DNA of 64,000 bases from Ferruginibacter sp. (GTDB taxonomy: Bacteria > Bacteroidota > Bacteroidia > Chitinophagales > Chitinophagaceae): positions 124,001 to 188,000 of the forward strand of contig JAGOAX010000006.1 of NCBI GenBank assembly GCA_017983695.1, written 5' to 3'. The position numbers and the translations under genes are program-made. Shown here piece by piece: positions 9,726-18,249 of the stretch (the stretch's first letter is position 1; the number at the start of each line of letters is the position of its first letter). The notes under the pieces were generated by a model, which searched no databases, had not been told where the DNA came from, and saw only the letters and a program-made list of their open reading frames with translations.

Positions 9726-10388
9726 ATGAAAAGAATATTGCTATTAGCAACAGCAGGGCTGTTTGCTTTTTTATCATCAAATGCTCAAACAGCAGATGAA
9801 TGGCTAAATCAAAAAGCCACCCAAAAGAAATATTTACTCCAGCAAATTGCAGCCCTTCAGGTCTATCTTGGTTATGCAAAAAAAGGTTACACTATTGTAA
9901 CCAGTGGCGTTAATACTATCCGAAACATAAAGAACGGAGACTTCAACCTGCACCGGGATTTCTTTAACCGGCTCAAAAATGTAAATCCTTCTATACGCCA
10001 ATATGCAAAAGTGGCGGATATAATAGCCTACCAGGTAAAAATCATCAAGCAAACAAAAATCACTATTCAGCAAATCAGGGAAACAAAGCAGTTTACCGAA
10101 GCTGAGCTTGGGCATTGCAAACAGGTTTTTGATAACCTGCTGGATGAATGTATAAAAACGGTGGAAGAATTAATACTGGTTACAACATCAGGAAAATTAG
10201 AAATGAAGGACGATGAAAGGCTGAACCGAATTGACGGGTTATATGCCGACATACAGAATAAATATTCCTTTGCCTGCTCCTTTAGCGACGATATGGGCTT
10301 GCTGGCCGTACAGCGTTTAGGAGAGCAGATGGAAATAAACCGTTCTAAACTTATAAATGGAATACCCCTAACCCCTAAAGGGGAATAA
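9726..10388 (+). CDS. Periplasmic helical Tra protein (second of three)
   Basis: 220 residues, signal peptide MKRILLLATAGLFAFLSSNAQ. The mature part carries QKKYLLQQIAALQVYLGYAKKGYTIV and a TSGKLEMKDDERLNRIDGLYADI segment. The next gene has the matching TSGKLRMSDDERLQAIDKIY, so the two are clear paralogues. Such proteins occur next to TraI in Bacteroidetes elements and are sometimes labelled TerB-like, without proof of tellurite function. A structural or adhesive role in the transfer apparatus is likely. Confidence 0.75.
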   Translation: MKRILLLATAGLFAFLSSNAQTADEWLNQKATQKKYLLQQIAALQVYLGYAKKGYTIVTSGVNTIRNIKNGDFNLHRDFFNRLKNVNPSIRQYAKVADIIAYQVKIIKQTKITIQQIRETKQFTEAELGHCKQVFDNLLDECIKTVEELILVTTSGKLEMKDDERLNRIDGLYADIQNKYSFACSFSDDMGLLAVQRLGEQMEINRSKLINGIPLTPKGE

Positions 10389-10399
10389 AACACATTATT

Positions 10400-11035
10400 A
10401 TGAGAAAAACATTTATGATTTTGCTGATTGGCTTGACAGTAGTAAAGCCGATGACTACTTCTGCACAAAGTGAAGAAGTTCAACAACTGTTACTTAACAT
10501 AGAAAAACTAGCGCAGTTTAAAAAGATTTTACAGAATATGTATGATGGGTATAAACTACTGAATAAAGGATATACTGCTGTTAAAGACATATCCGAAGGA
10601 AATTTCAACATCCATAAAACTTTCTTAGATGGTTTAATGCAGGTAAGCCCGGCAGTTAAAAAATATAAACGTATTGCAGATATAATCAGCTATCAACTCC
10701 GGATAGCCAAAGAATATAAATTGGCGTATAACCGGTTTAAGGAAGAAAAACAGTTTACTATTGAAGAGATTGATTATCTCGGCAAGGTGTACGGCAACCT
10801 GTTTAATGAAAGTTTAAAAAGCCTGGATGAATTGTCTATGGTTATTACTTCAGGAAAGCTGCGGATGAGTGATGATGAACGGCTACAGGCAATTGATAAA
10901 ATCTATTTGTCGGTGGAAGAAGAATATACTTTCCTCAAAGAATTTACCAACAATACAAATTTACTTTCACTACAACGAAAAGCAGAAAAGGCTGAAATTG
11001 AAATGAGCCGAAGGTTGTATGGGCTAACGAAATAG
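10400..11035 (+). CDS. Periplasmic helical Tra protein (third of three)
   Basis: 211 residues with a signal peptide ending near TTSAQ. The helical mature part has LLLNIEKLAQFKKILQNMYDGYKLLNKGY and then FNIHKTFLDGL, echoing FNLHRDFFNRL of the preceding gene. It ends SRRLYGLTK, like YVKRLYGLSR of the first gene. Starts 11 bp after the previous stop, so it belongs to the same operon. Function is inferred from neighbours only. Confidence 0.75.
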   Translation: MRKTFMILLIGLTVVKPMTTSAQSEEVQQLLLNIEKLAQFKKILQNMYDGYKLLNKGYTAVKDISEGNFNIHKTFLDGLMQVSPAVKKYKRIADIISYQLRIAKEYKLAYNRFKEEKQFTIEEIDYLGKVYGNLFNESLKSLDELSMVITSGKLRMSDDERLQAIDKIYLSVEEEYTFLKEFTNNTNLLSLQRKAEKAEIEMSRRLYGLTK

Positions 11036-11104
11036 CAATTTCATTTTAAAAGAAGTGAGTATGAAATGCCTTAGCATTCAGCGGGGCATATAAAAATAAA
11101 TGTG

Positions 11105-12301
11105 ATGGGAGCTAAAATGTGTGTAAGAATTGTTTGCATAGCAATTGTAGTATTGCTGATTCCTCATTTAGCCGAAGCACAAGGCATGGCTAACCGTATC
11201 CGCAGTCTGCATGAAGTGCTGGAAAAATTGTACGACGATATGATGCCGCTATGCAGCCGCTTAATTGGCGTTGGTCGTGGTATCGCTGGCTTTGCAGCCA
11301 CCTGGTATATTGCATCAAGGGTTTGGGGGCATATTGCCAGGGCAGAGCCGGTTGATTTTTATCCGCTGTTTCGTCCATTTGTGTTGGGCTTTGCGGTGTT
11401 AATATTTCCTTCTGTTATTGCAATGATTAACGGTGTAATGAAACCAACTGTTACAGCAACTGCTGCAATGGTTACTGATTCGGATAAAGCAGTTTCAAAG
11501 TTATTAGAGATGAAAGAAGAAGCCATTAAGAAAACAGCTTATTGGCAAATGTATGTTGGGGCCAGCGGAAGCGGCGACAGGGAAAAATGGTACAAGTATC
11601 ACTATGGCGATAAAAGAGAAGGATGGGTAAAAAGTATTGGTAATGATATTAAGTTTGCCTTCTCTAAATTCTCCTACAACTTCCGTAACTCTATTAAGCA
11701 GTGGATGAGTGAAGTATTGAAGGTGCTGTTTGAAGCCGCTGCACTTTGTATAAATACTATCCGAACATTTTATTTAATTGTACTGGCAATTCTTGGGCCA
11801 TTAGTTTTTGGTATTGCAGTGTTTGATGGCTTTCAGCATACATTGACCGTTTGGATAGCCCGTTATCTAAATATTTTTCTGTGGTTGCCTGTCGCCAATA
11901 TATTTGGTGGCATCATGGGTAAAATTCAGGAGAATATGCTGAAAGAAGATTTGCAGCAGATTGCTACCAATGGCGATACTTTTTTCAGCACAACCGATAC
12001 AGCGTATCTGATATTTATGATTATCGGTATCATCGGATATTTCACTGTTCCTTCTGTTGCCAATTACATTATTCATGCTGGTGGTGGAAACACTTTGCTT
12101 TATAAAGTAACAAATATGATGAGCACATCCAGCCGCACTGTTATGGTTGGTGGGGCTTCAATGACAAGAGATGCAATGGGCGGAGCAGCAAATAAAATGA
12201 GTAACAGTATGGCTGATGCCGGAGCATCACAAGGATATTTTAAAGAGGGTAATAGTGGTGGAAGTAATTATATGAAGGATAAGTTGAGTGGGAAAACATA
12301 G
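11105..12301 (+). CDS. traJ: Conjugative transposon protein TraJ (VirB6/TrbL-like)
   Basis: 398 residues. A signal-like segment ends at AEAQ and is followed by several membrane helices (about 58-75, 90-110, 210-250, 260-285, 300-325). The central motif RNSIKQWMSEVLKVLFEAAALCINTIRTFYL and the following AILGPLVFGIAVFDGF are typical of TraJ. It forms the multi-spanning inner-membrane part of the type IV channel. The C-terminal 70 residues are Gly/Ser/Met-rich and probably disordered. The ATG at 11105 is preferred to the GTG one codon earlier. Confidence 0.87.
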   Translation: MGAKMCVRIVCIAIVVLLIPHLAEAQGMANRIRSLHEVLEKLYDDMMPLCSRLIGVGRGIAGFAATWYIASRVWGHIARAEPVDFYPLFRPFVLGFAVLIFPSVIAMINGVMKPTVTATAAMVTDSDKAVSKLLEMKEEAIKKTAYWQMYVGASGSGDREKWYKYHYGDKREGWVKSIGNDIKFAFSKFSYNFRNSIKQWMSEVLKVLFEAAALCINTIRTFYLIVLAILGPLVFGIAVFDGFQHTLTVWIARYLNIFLWLPVANIFGGIMGKIQENMLKEDLQQIATNGDTFFSTTDTAYLIFMIIGIIGYFTVPSVANYIIHAGGGNTLLYKVTNMMSTSSRTVMVGGASMTRDAMGGAANKMSNSMADAGASQGYFKEGNSGGSNYMKDKLSGKT

Positions 12302-12387
12302 GTAGGACTACTTCAATTACCTTCTTTTATCAATTATCGGACTGTAATTTGAATTTGTATAGTTAAGTGAGTTAGAAAATGTGAGTT

Positions 12388-13005
12388 ATGTTCCAGAAAA
12401 CAAAAAATATTGATACGGCTTTTCGGTATATCCGGTTCTTCAGTCTTGCATTTTTAATAGCCTGTGTGCTAATATCAATATTTATCGCTTACAAAAGCTA
12501 CCAACTTTCATCGCATTCGCAAAACAAAGTTTTTATATTGGCAAACGGCAAAGCATTGGAAGCATATGCCGCTGACCGAAAAGATAATATACCCGTTGAA
12601 GCAAGCGACCATGTAAAAATGTTTCATCACTTCTTTTTTACTCTTGACCCGGATGATAAAGTAATACAAGCCAACATTACAAAGGCTTTGTATTTAGCGG
12701 ATAATTCTGCAAAACAGCAATACGACAACCTGAAAGAGAATGGTTATTATTCCAATCTTATCAGTGGCAATATCAGCCAGGAAATTTCTATGGACAGCAT
12801 CATCATCAATACCGATGTTTATCCTTTCTACTTTCGGTATAAAGGCACTCAAAGAATAATCAGGCCAACTACTATCGCCACAAGGAACCTGGTTACAGAA
12901 GGTTATTTAAGAAATGTTTCCAGAAGTGATAATAATTCGCATGGCTTCCTTATTGAAAAGTGGCGGACACTGGAGAATACAGACATCAACATTCAAAACC
13001 GGTAG
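12388..13005 (+). CDS. traK: Conjugative transposon protein TraK (VirB8-like)
   Basis: 205 residues: a short cytoplasmic start (MFQKTKNIDTAFRYIRFFS), one membrane helix at about 17-38, then a periplasmic domain. YKSYQLSSHSQNKVFILANGKALEAYAADRKDNIPVEASDHVKMFHHFFFTLDPD, given here as a region at residues 31-85, matches the Bacteroidetes TraK family. Its fold is that of VirB8, an assembly factor bridging inner-membrane and periplasmic channel parts. Length is normal. The stop is followed one base later by the traL start. Confidence 0.9.
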   Translation: MFQKTKNIDTAFRYIRFFSLAFLIACVLISIFIAYKSYQLSSHSQNKVFILANGKALEAYAADRKDNIPVEASDHVKMFHHFFFTLDPDDKVIQANITKALYLADNSAKQQYDNLKENGYYSNLISGNISQEISMDSIIINTDVYPFYFRYKGTQRIIRPTTIATRNLVTEGYLRNVSRSDNNSHGFLIEKWRTLENTDINIQNR

Positions 13006-13006
13006 T

Positions 13007-13504
13007 ATGTGGTTATTTAAAAAAAAGAAAAAGGAATTACAGTCAGAAGAAAAAGCCACTATGTCGGATAAGGTTGCCGGTAAAATTGCTGGCGTTGGTA
13101 TTAAAGCACAGCGGTTATTTGCTGAAAGAATGAATAAACTATTTATGAAAACAAATTACAAACGACTAAAGCTGATACTGATATTCTTCTGCGTTTCCGC
13201 AGGTGGTTACAGTATTTATCTTATTGCAAATAGTGTTTTCAGTGCTGAACAAAAGGAGCAATCTTTTGAGATACAGCAAATGGATATTCCAAAACACTTT
13301 AATAAAACGGGAGATGAAACCGTAATGCCGGAAGCCACTGTAGATGAACAAACTTATGTACAAATACAGGACTTTAGAAAATACATGGATAGTTTAAAAT
13401 TGAATAGAGCGAATGAATACGACAGCATTCTGCAGGCCCGGCCGGGTTTGATGGATAGTGTGCAGGTGCTGGAACAAATTTATTTATCACAAAAACAAAA
13501 ATGA
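13007..13504 (+). CDS. traL: TraL-like single-span membrane protein
   Basis: 165 residues from the ATG at 13007, one base after the traK stop. The frame is open to 12914 but that extension overlaps traK. It starts with a Lys-rich cytoplasmic segment (MWLFKKKKKELQ), has one membrane helix at about 58-78 and an acidic periplasmic tail. Position between traK and traM and overall design match TraL (DUF3989-like) of Bacteroidetes elements; residue-level similarity is modest. The stop overlaps the traM start in ATGA. Confidence 0.75.
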   Translation: MWLFKKKKKELQSEEKATMSDKVAGKIAGVGIKAQRLFAERMNKLFMKTNYKRLKLILIFFCVSAGGYSIYLIANSVFSAEQKEQSFEIQQMDIPKHFNKTGDETVMPEATVDEQTYVQIQDFRKYMDSLKLNRANEYDSILQARPGLMDSVQVLEQIYLSQKQK

Positions 13505-14784
13505 AGTGTATGAGTAGTGTGCAAAGGTCGCAGGCCTTCCTGCGGAAACGAAAAATGATGCTGGTATTACCACTGCTGGTAATTCCTTTTTTAACAATGG
13601 CATTTTGGGCATTAGATGGTGGGAAAGGAAATAAACCTGTTATTGCAAACGAACAAAAGGGCTTGAACCTAAATCTTCCTGACGCTAAAATGAAAGATGA
13701 TAATCTGACAGACAAACTTAGCTTTTATGATAAGGCCGAGAAAGATTCTGCAAAGCTGGAGGAGTGGATGCGGACAGACCCATATTATCAGCAAAAAGAA
13801 GATACTGGTTATATACCTGTAAACGAATTGGAACTGCTTACTCAAAACTCAGCTTCAAAATACAATCAGCGACTCAATTCATCGCCGTATGAAATAACTG
13901 AAAATAACCCCGAACAAAAACTACTGCAAAAATTAGCATTGCTGCAAAAAGAAATCAATAAACAGCCTGAAGTGCCGGTCAACGAAAATGTTGATGCAAT
14001 GAATTACAATCAGGATGATGAACTATCCGGCGAAATGGACCGACTGGAAAACATGATGGTAACGATGAATAAAACCAACACCGGTGACCCTGAAATGCAA
14101 CAACTCAATGGAACTTTAGAAAGAATATTAGATATACAGCATCCTCAACGAGTGAAGGATAAGCTCAAAGAAAAATCATTGCAACAAAAGCAGGTGGTAT
14201 TTGCGGTTAGTACACAGTTAGCAAAAAACAATATTGGCCTGCTGGACACCAATAAAAGAAAGCAGCCAAATAGCATTAGCTTTTATACCACTGAAAACAA
14301 TAACGCAGCAACAGAAACTGCAAATGCAATAGAGGCAATTATACCAGAGAATCAGTTGCTGGTAAATGGGGCTGTCATCAAACTAAGATTGCTTACGGAC
14401 ATTTTCATCAGCGGGGTTCTTATTCCAAAAAACAATTTAGTTTCTGGCATTGCTTCCTTAAATGATGAAAGGCTGGAAGCAGAAATAACTGCCATCCGGT
14501 TTAATAATTCCCTGTTCCCTGTAAAATTGGAAGTGTATGATTTAGATGGTTTGCCTGGCATTTATATTCCCGGTGCTATTACAAGGGATGTTGCAAAACA
14601 ATCTGCTGATAATGGATTGCAGTTAATGGAACTTACCGCAGTTGACCCTACACTAAAAGCACAGGCTGCTGCCGCAGGCATCAATACGGTGAAATCTTTG
14701 TTAAGCAAAAAAGTAAAACAGGTAAAAGTGATGGTGAAAGCCGGCTACAAAGTTTTACTAAGAGATAAAAATGTTCAACAATAA
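13501..14784 (+). CDS. traM: Conjugative transposon protein TraM (VirB10-like)
   Basis: 427 residues. One membrane helix (about 19-38, MLVLPLLVIPFLTMAFWALD) follows a basic start, then a long Gln/Asn/Lys-rich linker (about 50-250) and a C-terminal beta domain with NQLLVNGAVIKLRLLTDIFISGVLIPKNN and PGIYIPGAITRDVAKQS marks of TraM. In type IV systems this protein spans from the inner membrane to the outer-membrane core. Translationally coupled to traL through ATGA. Confidence 0.9.
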   Translation: MKCMSSVQRSQAFLRKRKMMLVLPLLVIPFLTMAFWALDGGKGNKPVIANEQKGLNLNLPDAKMKDDNLTDKLSFYDKAEKDSAKLEEWMRTDPYYQQKEDTGYIPVNELELLTQNSASKYNQRLNSSPYEITENNPEQKLLQKLALLQKEINKQPEVPVNENVDAMNYNQDDELSGEMDRLENMMVTMNKTNTGDPEMQQLNGTLERILDIQHPQRVKDKLKEKSLQQKQVVFAVSTQLAKNNIGLLDTNKRKQPNSISFYTTENNNAATETANAIEAIIPENQLLVNGAVIKLRLLTDIFISGVLIPKNNLVSGIASLNDERLEAEITAIRFNNSLFPVKLEVYDLDGLPGIYIPGAITRDVAKQSADNGLQLMELTAVDPTLKAQAAAAGINTVKSLLSKKVKQVKVMVKAGYKVLLRDKNVQQ

Positions 14785-14808
14785 TTATTAATAGATAAAA
14801 TAAATTTT

Positions 14809-15573
14809 ATGAAACGATTTGTGTGTTTGGTTTTTGTGTGCTCGATGTTTTTTTCATCAATAGCCCAAACCTCTCTGTGTGTAACTACTGATAAAACAAT
14901 AAGCCTGGTGTTTCCTTTCGCCATTAGGTATGTTGACAGGGGTAGCCAATCGGTGCTGGCACAACAAGTGAAAGATGCTCCCACGATTTTATTGGTAAAA
15001 GCTGCAGCAAAAGATTTTATTGAAACGAATTTAAGTGTGGTTACGGATGATGGCAGTGTGTATTCTTTTGCTGTTTGCTATGATAATAAACCTGCTGTAT
15101 GGGTACATTATCTTCCCATAAACAGAACGGCTACCGTAAGCTCTTATGCCAACATGATTCTGGATAATGAAAGGACAGTGAAGAAAGTAAAAGATAAGAA
15201 ATACAATATGCAGGCGGGCATCAGAGGCATTTACATTAAAGACAATATTATTTACTACCAGCTATACATCAATAACAAAGGAACAATTGATTACGATGTT
15301 GACCTTCTTCGATTTTTTATTAAAGACAAAAGGCGTAGTAAAAGAACGGCAGTACAGGAAGTGGAACAAAAGCCGGTGTATACTACCGGTAATCACAGTA
15401 AAGTAAAAGGCAACAGCAATACAGTCTTTGTAGTTGCGCTGGAAAAATTTACTATCCCTGATAAAAAATATCTGGCAGTACAAATTACTGAGAAGAACGG
15501 TGGCAGGCATTTTCTGTTAAGAATAGGCAACAAAAATATAATGAAGTCAAAAGTATTGCCCGATTTAAAATGA
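14809..15573 (+). CDS. traN: Conjugative transposon protein TraN (DUF4138)
   Basis: 254 residues with a signal peptide (cleavage near SIAQ). The mature region has the DUF4138 pattern: VTTDKTISLVFPFAIRYVDRG, then VLLVKAA-type strand and a LFIKDKRRSKRTAVQE-type segment. It is a periplasmic or outer-membrane channel component, functionally like VirB9. Usual length is about 280-330, so this is a slightly short family member, but start and end look natural. Its stop overlaps the next start (ATGA at 15570). Confidence 0.88.
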   Translation: MKRFVCLVFVCSMFFSSIAQTSLCVTTDKTISLVFPFAIRYVDRGSQSVLAQQVKDAPTILLVKAAAKDFIETNLSVVTDDGSVYSFAVCYDNKPAVWVHYLPINRTATVSSYANMILDNERTVKKVKDKKYNMQAGIRGIYIKDNIIYYQLYINNKGTIDYDVDLLRFFIKDKRRSKRTAVQEVEQKPVYTTGNHSKVKGNSNTVFVVALEKFTIPDKKYLAVQITEKNGGRHFLLRIGNKNIMKSKVLPDLK

Positions 15574-16796
15574 CAACGGAACATCCCATAGCAGATGAAG
15601 TACTCGACCTGGTGAGTATCGCTTTGGCAAATGGCGAGAAGTACATGGCCTATAATAACAGCATTTACTTTATTGATAAGAATGATGTTCATTTTTTCAG
15701 AACAAAGGAGGAAGCAATAGAATTTGCAGAAAATAATTTAAGTGACCGTGACCGGTTTTCTGTACTTCATTTTAATTCGATAAAAGATGTTCTTAATCAA
15801 ATTCCATATGGAGAGCAGCTTAATCAGCAGTTAAACCTTGACCCGGATGTAAATGGCCTGCATAATAAAGATGGTAATGATTTTACAGATGCGTTAATAG
15901 ACCATTTTGAAATACAGCAATCATTATTTAATTCACAATTAAAAACAAATATTATGAACAACGACAATCTTCAGTATTTGAAAGATAACATCAAATACAT
16001 GGGCTTTGGAGAAAACATGTACCGGGAACTTGAACGTAACCTCGGTGAAGGTAAAGCAGAATTCCAACTGCGTTTCGCCGCCGAAATCAACAAGAAGCCT
16101 TTTGAGGCTACACTTAATTTCCGAAAGTCTGATTCTACAGACATGTACTTTTTCAACAATTACAATGCTTCATTGGAAAAAAGCAATGGAGAAAAGAACG
16201 AACAAACTTTTTACCTAAACAAGGGCAAGGGTGTAACAGCTAAAGAAGCCTACAACCTGTTGGATGGCCGGGCTGTTCACAAAGACCTTACCACCAAAGA
16301 AGGCCAGCCGTACAAAGCCTGGATACAGCTTGACTTTGAAAACAAAGACAAGAACAACAATTTTGAAGTAAAGCAATTCCATGAAAATTATGGTTATGAT
16401 TTGAAAGCCGCAGTAGAAAAATTTGCAGTTGCAGATTTGAATGACCCTGATAAGTCAAAGGCATTGATGCAATCATTAGAAAAGGGAAATGTACAATCCG
16501 TAACCATTGAAAAAGATGGAAACAGCCACAAGATGTTTATGGAAGCCGACCCTCAGTACAAAAAAGTTACCATGTACGATTCAAACATGAAAATGGTAGC
16601 CAAAGAATCGCTGGAGCAATACAAATCCGGAATTGATAAAGGCAGCAAAGAAGTAAAAGAAGGCCAGGATAATGATAAAAAAAAAGAGTTGAAACCAGCA
16701 ACGAAAATTGAAAACGAAAAGCTGGAGAAAAAGAATGGACAAAGTTTGCTGCCAAAGAAAAGGGAAAGTAAGGGCAAAGGTTTAGGGGTGTCATAG
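15570..16796 (+). CDS. Conjugative-element accessory protein, unknown function
   Basis: 408 residues, no signal peptide, no membrane helix. Two parts are visible: an N-terminal 100 residues and, after the internal Met in TNIMNNDNLQYL, a region with YKLERNLGEGKAEFQLRF-like and FYLNKGKGVTAKEAYNLLDGRAV motifs that recurs in Bacteroidetes mobile elements (often as DUF3945-like or unnamed proteins). The C-terminus is a highly charged Lys/Glu linker ending SLLPKKRESKGKGLGVS. The same ending type is found in the next gene. A cytosolic nucleic-acid-related role is possible but unproven. Confidence 0.65.
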   Translation: MTTEHPIADEVLDLVSIALANGEKYMAYNNSIYFIDKNDVHFFRTKEEAIEFAENNLSDRDRFSVLHFNSIKDVLNQIPYGEQLNQQLNLDPDVNGLHNKDGNDFTDALIDHFEIQQSLFNSQLKTNIMNNDNLQYLKDNIKYMGFGENMYRELERNLGEGKAEFQLRFAAEINKKPFEATLNFRKSDSTDMYFFNNYNASLEKSNGEKNEQTFYLNKGKGVTAKEAYNLLDGRAVHKDLTTKEGQPYKAWIQLDFENKDKNNNFEVKQFHENYGYDLKAAVEKFAVADLNDPDKSKALMQSLEKGNVQSVTIEKDGNSHKMFMEADPQYKKVTMYDSNMKMVAKESLEQYKSGIDKGSKEVKEGQDNDKKKELKPATKIENEKLEKKNGQSLLPKKRESKGKGLGVS

Positions 16797-16837
16797 TGCA
16801 TCCCTAAACCGTTTTAGTAATTATCAAATGAAGCATT

Positions 16838-17593
16838 ATGGATATTCAGAATATAGTCACATTGGAGAAACAGTTGCAGGCACTCGGTTTTCAAGATAGA
16901 GGCAACTTGCTATTAAAACGCATCTGTTTTAAGCCTGATAGTTTTTGTTTATTGCAGAGGGTCAATAAAGAAAAAGAGGTAATGCTGTTCAATCTGTATT
17001 TTGAACGATTGCAGAAAAGTGATACTTATGTTCTGTTGTACTATGATGTAACACTTCAAAAGGAGAACGGTGTTTCAACTTTTCCTGTTGATGGAATCGT
17101 TCCTGCGGAATTAGAAAAACTGATGACGGCGATTGACTGGAAGAAAGCATTCAGCCTTGATGAAAATAAGCAATGGAATCTCAGCGATAAATCAACCTGG
17201 GAAACAGAATTGAAAATTTCCGGCATCATCGAAAACCTTTCCATTCTTGAGAAATCAGAACAAGGAAAAGTCGTTGCATCTGCATTGAAACAAAAGTTCT
17301 GGACAGGTACATTGCATCAGGAAATAGTAGGCTCAATCACACTTGTTAAGAACAAAGCAGATGTTAGCCAGAGGTTTTATATATCTGAAGATGGTGGTGG
17401 CATAACAACAGATGAAGCCTATCGCTTTCTGCAAAACAAATACATGGAAAAACAATTGCAGCTTAAAAGAAAGCAAACTGATAACGGAGATGAATCAACT
17501 GATGAAGAATCCAATGGCACATCAAGCAGTGGGCTACTGAGGAAAAAGCGAATTGCAGGCAAAGGAAAACGAAACAGAGTTAGCCACGATTAA
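16838..17593 (+). CDS. Conjugative-element accessory protein related to the previous gene
   Basis: 251 residues, cytosolic by appearance. The segment RFYISEDGGGITTDEAYRFL parallels FYLNKGKGVTAKEAYNLL of the preceding protein, and the tail GLLRKKRIAGKGKRNR parallels its SLLPKKRESKGKG. A Glu/Ser-rich linker precedes the basic tail. The N-terminal half (residues 1-130) is unlike the neighbour. The shared tail suggests a common binding partner or nucleic-acid contact. Function unknown. Confidence 0.6.
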   Translation: MDIQNIVTLEKQLQALGFQDRGNLLLKRICFKPDSFCLLQRVNKEKEVMLFNLYFERLQKSDTYVLLYYDVTLQKENGVSTFPVDGIVPAELEKLMTAIDWKKAFSLDENKQWNLSDKSTWETELKISGIIENLSILEKSEQGKVVASALKQKFWTGTLHQEIVGSITLVKNKADVSQRFYISEDGGGITTDEAYRFLQNKYMEKQLQLKRKQTDNGDESTDEESNGTSSSGLLRKKRIAGKGKRNRVSHD

Positions 17594-17598
17594 ATAGT

Positions 17599-17886
17599 AT
17601 GGACATCTTTCCACCATTAACTGGCTTTTATGATGCCATTGCCGCCGATACCCGTATTGGTGCATCACATATCAGCATTTTCATGGCGCTGCTGCAGCAA
17701 TGGAATACGAATGGAGGTACTAATCCTTTGATAATAGAAAGAGCTGCAATAATGAAAGTTGCCAAAATAAATGCCCGGCATACATATAACAAGTGCATTA
17801 AAAATTTACAGGAATTTGGATATATAACTTACTTACCGTCATTAAATCAATTTACAAAAAGCACTGTTTACTTAAAAGCAATTTGA
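17599..17886 (+). CDS. Small winged-helix-like protein
   Basis: 95 residues, 5 bp after the previous stop. The sequence MDIFPPLTGFYDAIAADTRIGASHISIFMALLQQW followed by IERAAIMKVAKINARHTYNKCIKNLQEFGYITYLPS has the layout of a winged helix with a recognition helix at about 52-68. Proteins of this kind are common beside integrases in Bacteroidetes elements. Likely a regulator of element genes; target unknown. Confidence 0.65.
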   Translation: MDIFPPLTGFYDAIAADTRIGASHISIFMALLQQWNTNGGTNPLIIERAAIMKVAKINARHTYNKCIKNLQEFGYITYLPSLNQFTKSTVYLKAI

Positions 17887-17903
17887 CGAATTAAAATAAT
17901 TTT

Positions 17904-18230
17904 ATGGAAACACTATTCATACCAAATGAAAGCGATTTTAAAAGGTGGGTAAAAGAAGCCGTAACAGAATTTATTACCGAGCATAAAAAACATTTTATTG
18001 CATCTGAACAAGATTTAGATTCGTTAGTAAACAGAAAAGAGATAGCCAAATTTCTCCGGGTATCATTACCCACACTTACTGATTGGATAAAACGTGGCCT
18101 TCCCTCCCACCCACAAAGAGGGAGGGTTTATTTTGATAAAAATGAAGTTATTACCTATATAAAAGAAAAAAAATTACGCCAGCTAAAAATTGGCTCTAAG
18201 CTGCATCACCTGAAACAGGAACTTAGCTAG
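17904..18230 (+). CDS. Excisionase-like HTH protein
   Basis: 108 residues. After a helical start (residues 1-40) a MerR/excisionase-type HTH is seen: LVNRKEIAKFLRVSLPTLTDWIKRGLPSHPQRGRVYFDKNEVITYIKEKK. It belongs to the HTH_17 group used as recombination directionality or transcription factors. It lies next to the convergent integrase gene (20 bp between stops), which fits a role in excision control. Confidence 0.75.
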   Translation: METLFIPNESDFKRWVKEAVTEFITEHKKHFIASEQDLDSLVNRKEIAKFLRVSLPTLTDWIKRGLPSHPQRGRVYFDKNEVITYIKEKKLRQLKIGSKLHHLKQELS

Positions 18231-18249
18231 TTTAAATGCAATTAATTTA

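Noticed and set aside
12914..13006. Upstream extension of traL
   Set aside because: It lies inside traK; ATG 13007 gives the expected start one base after the traK stop.
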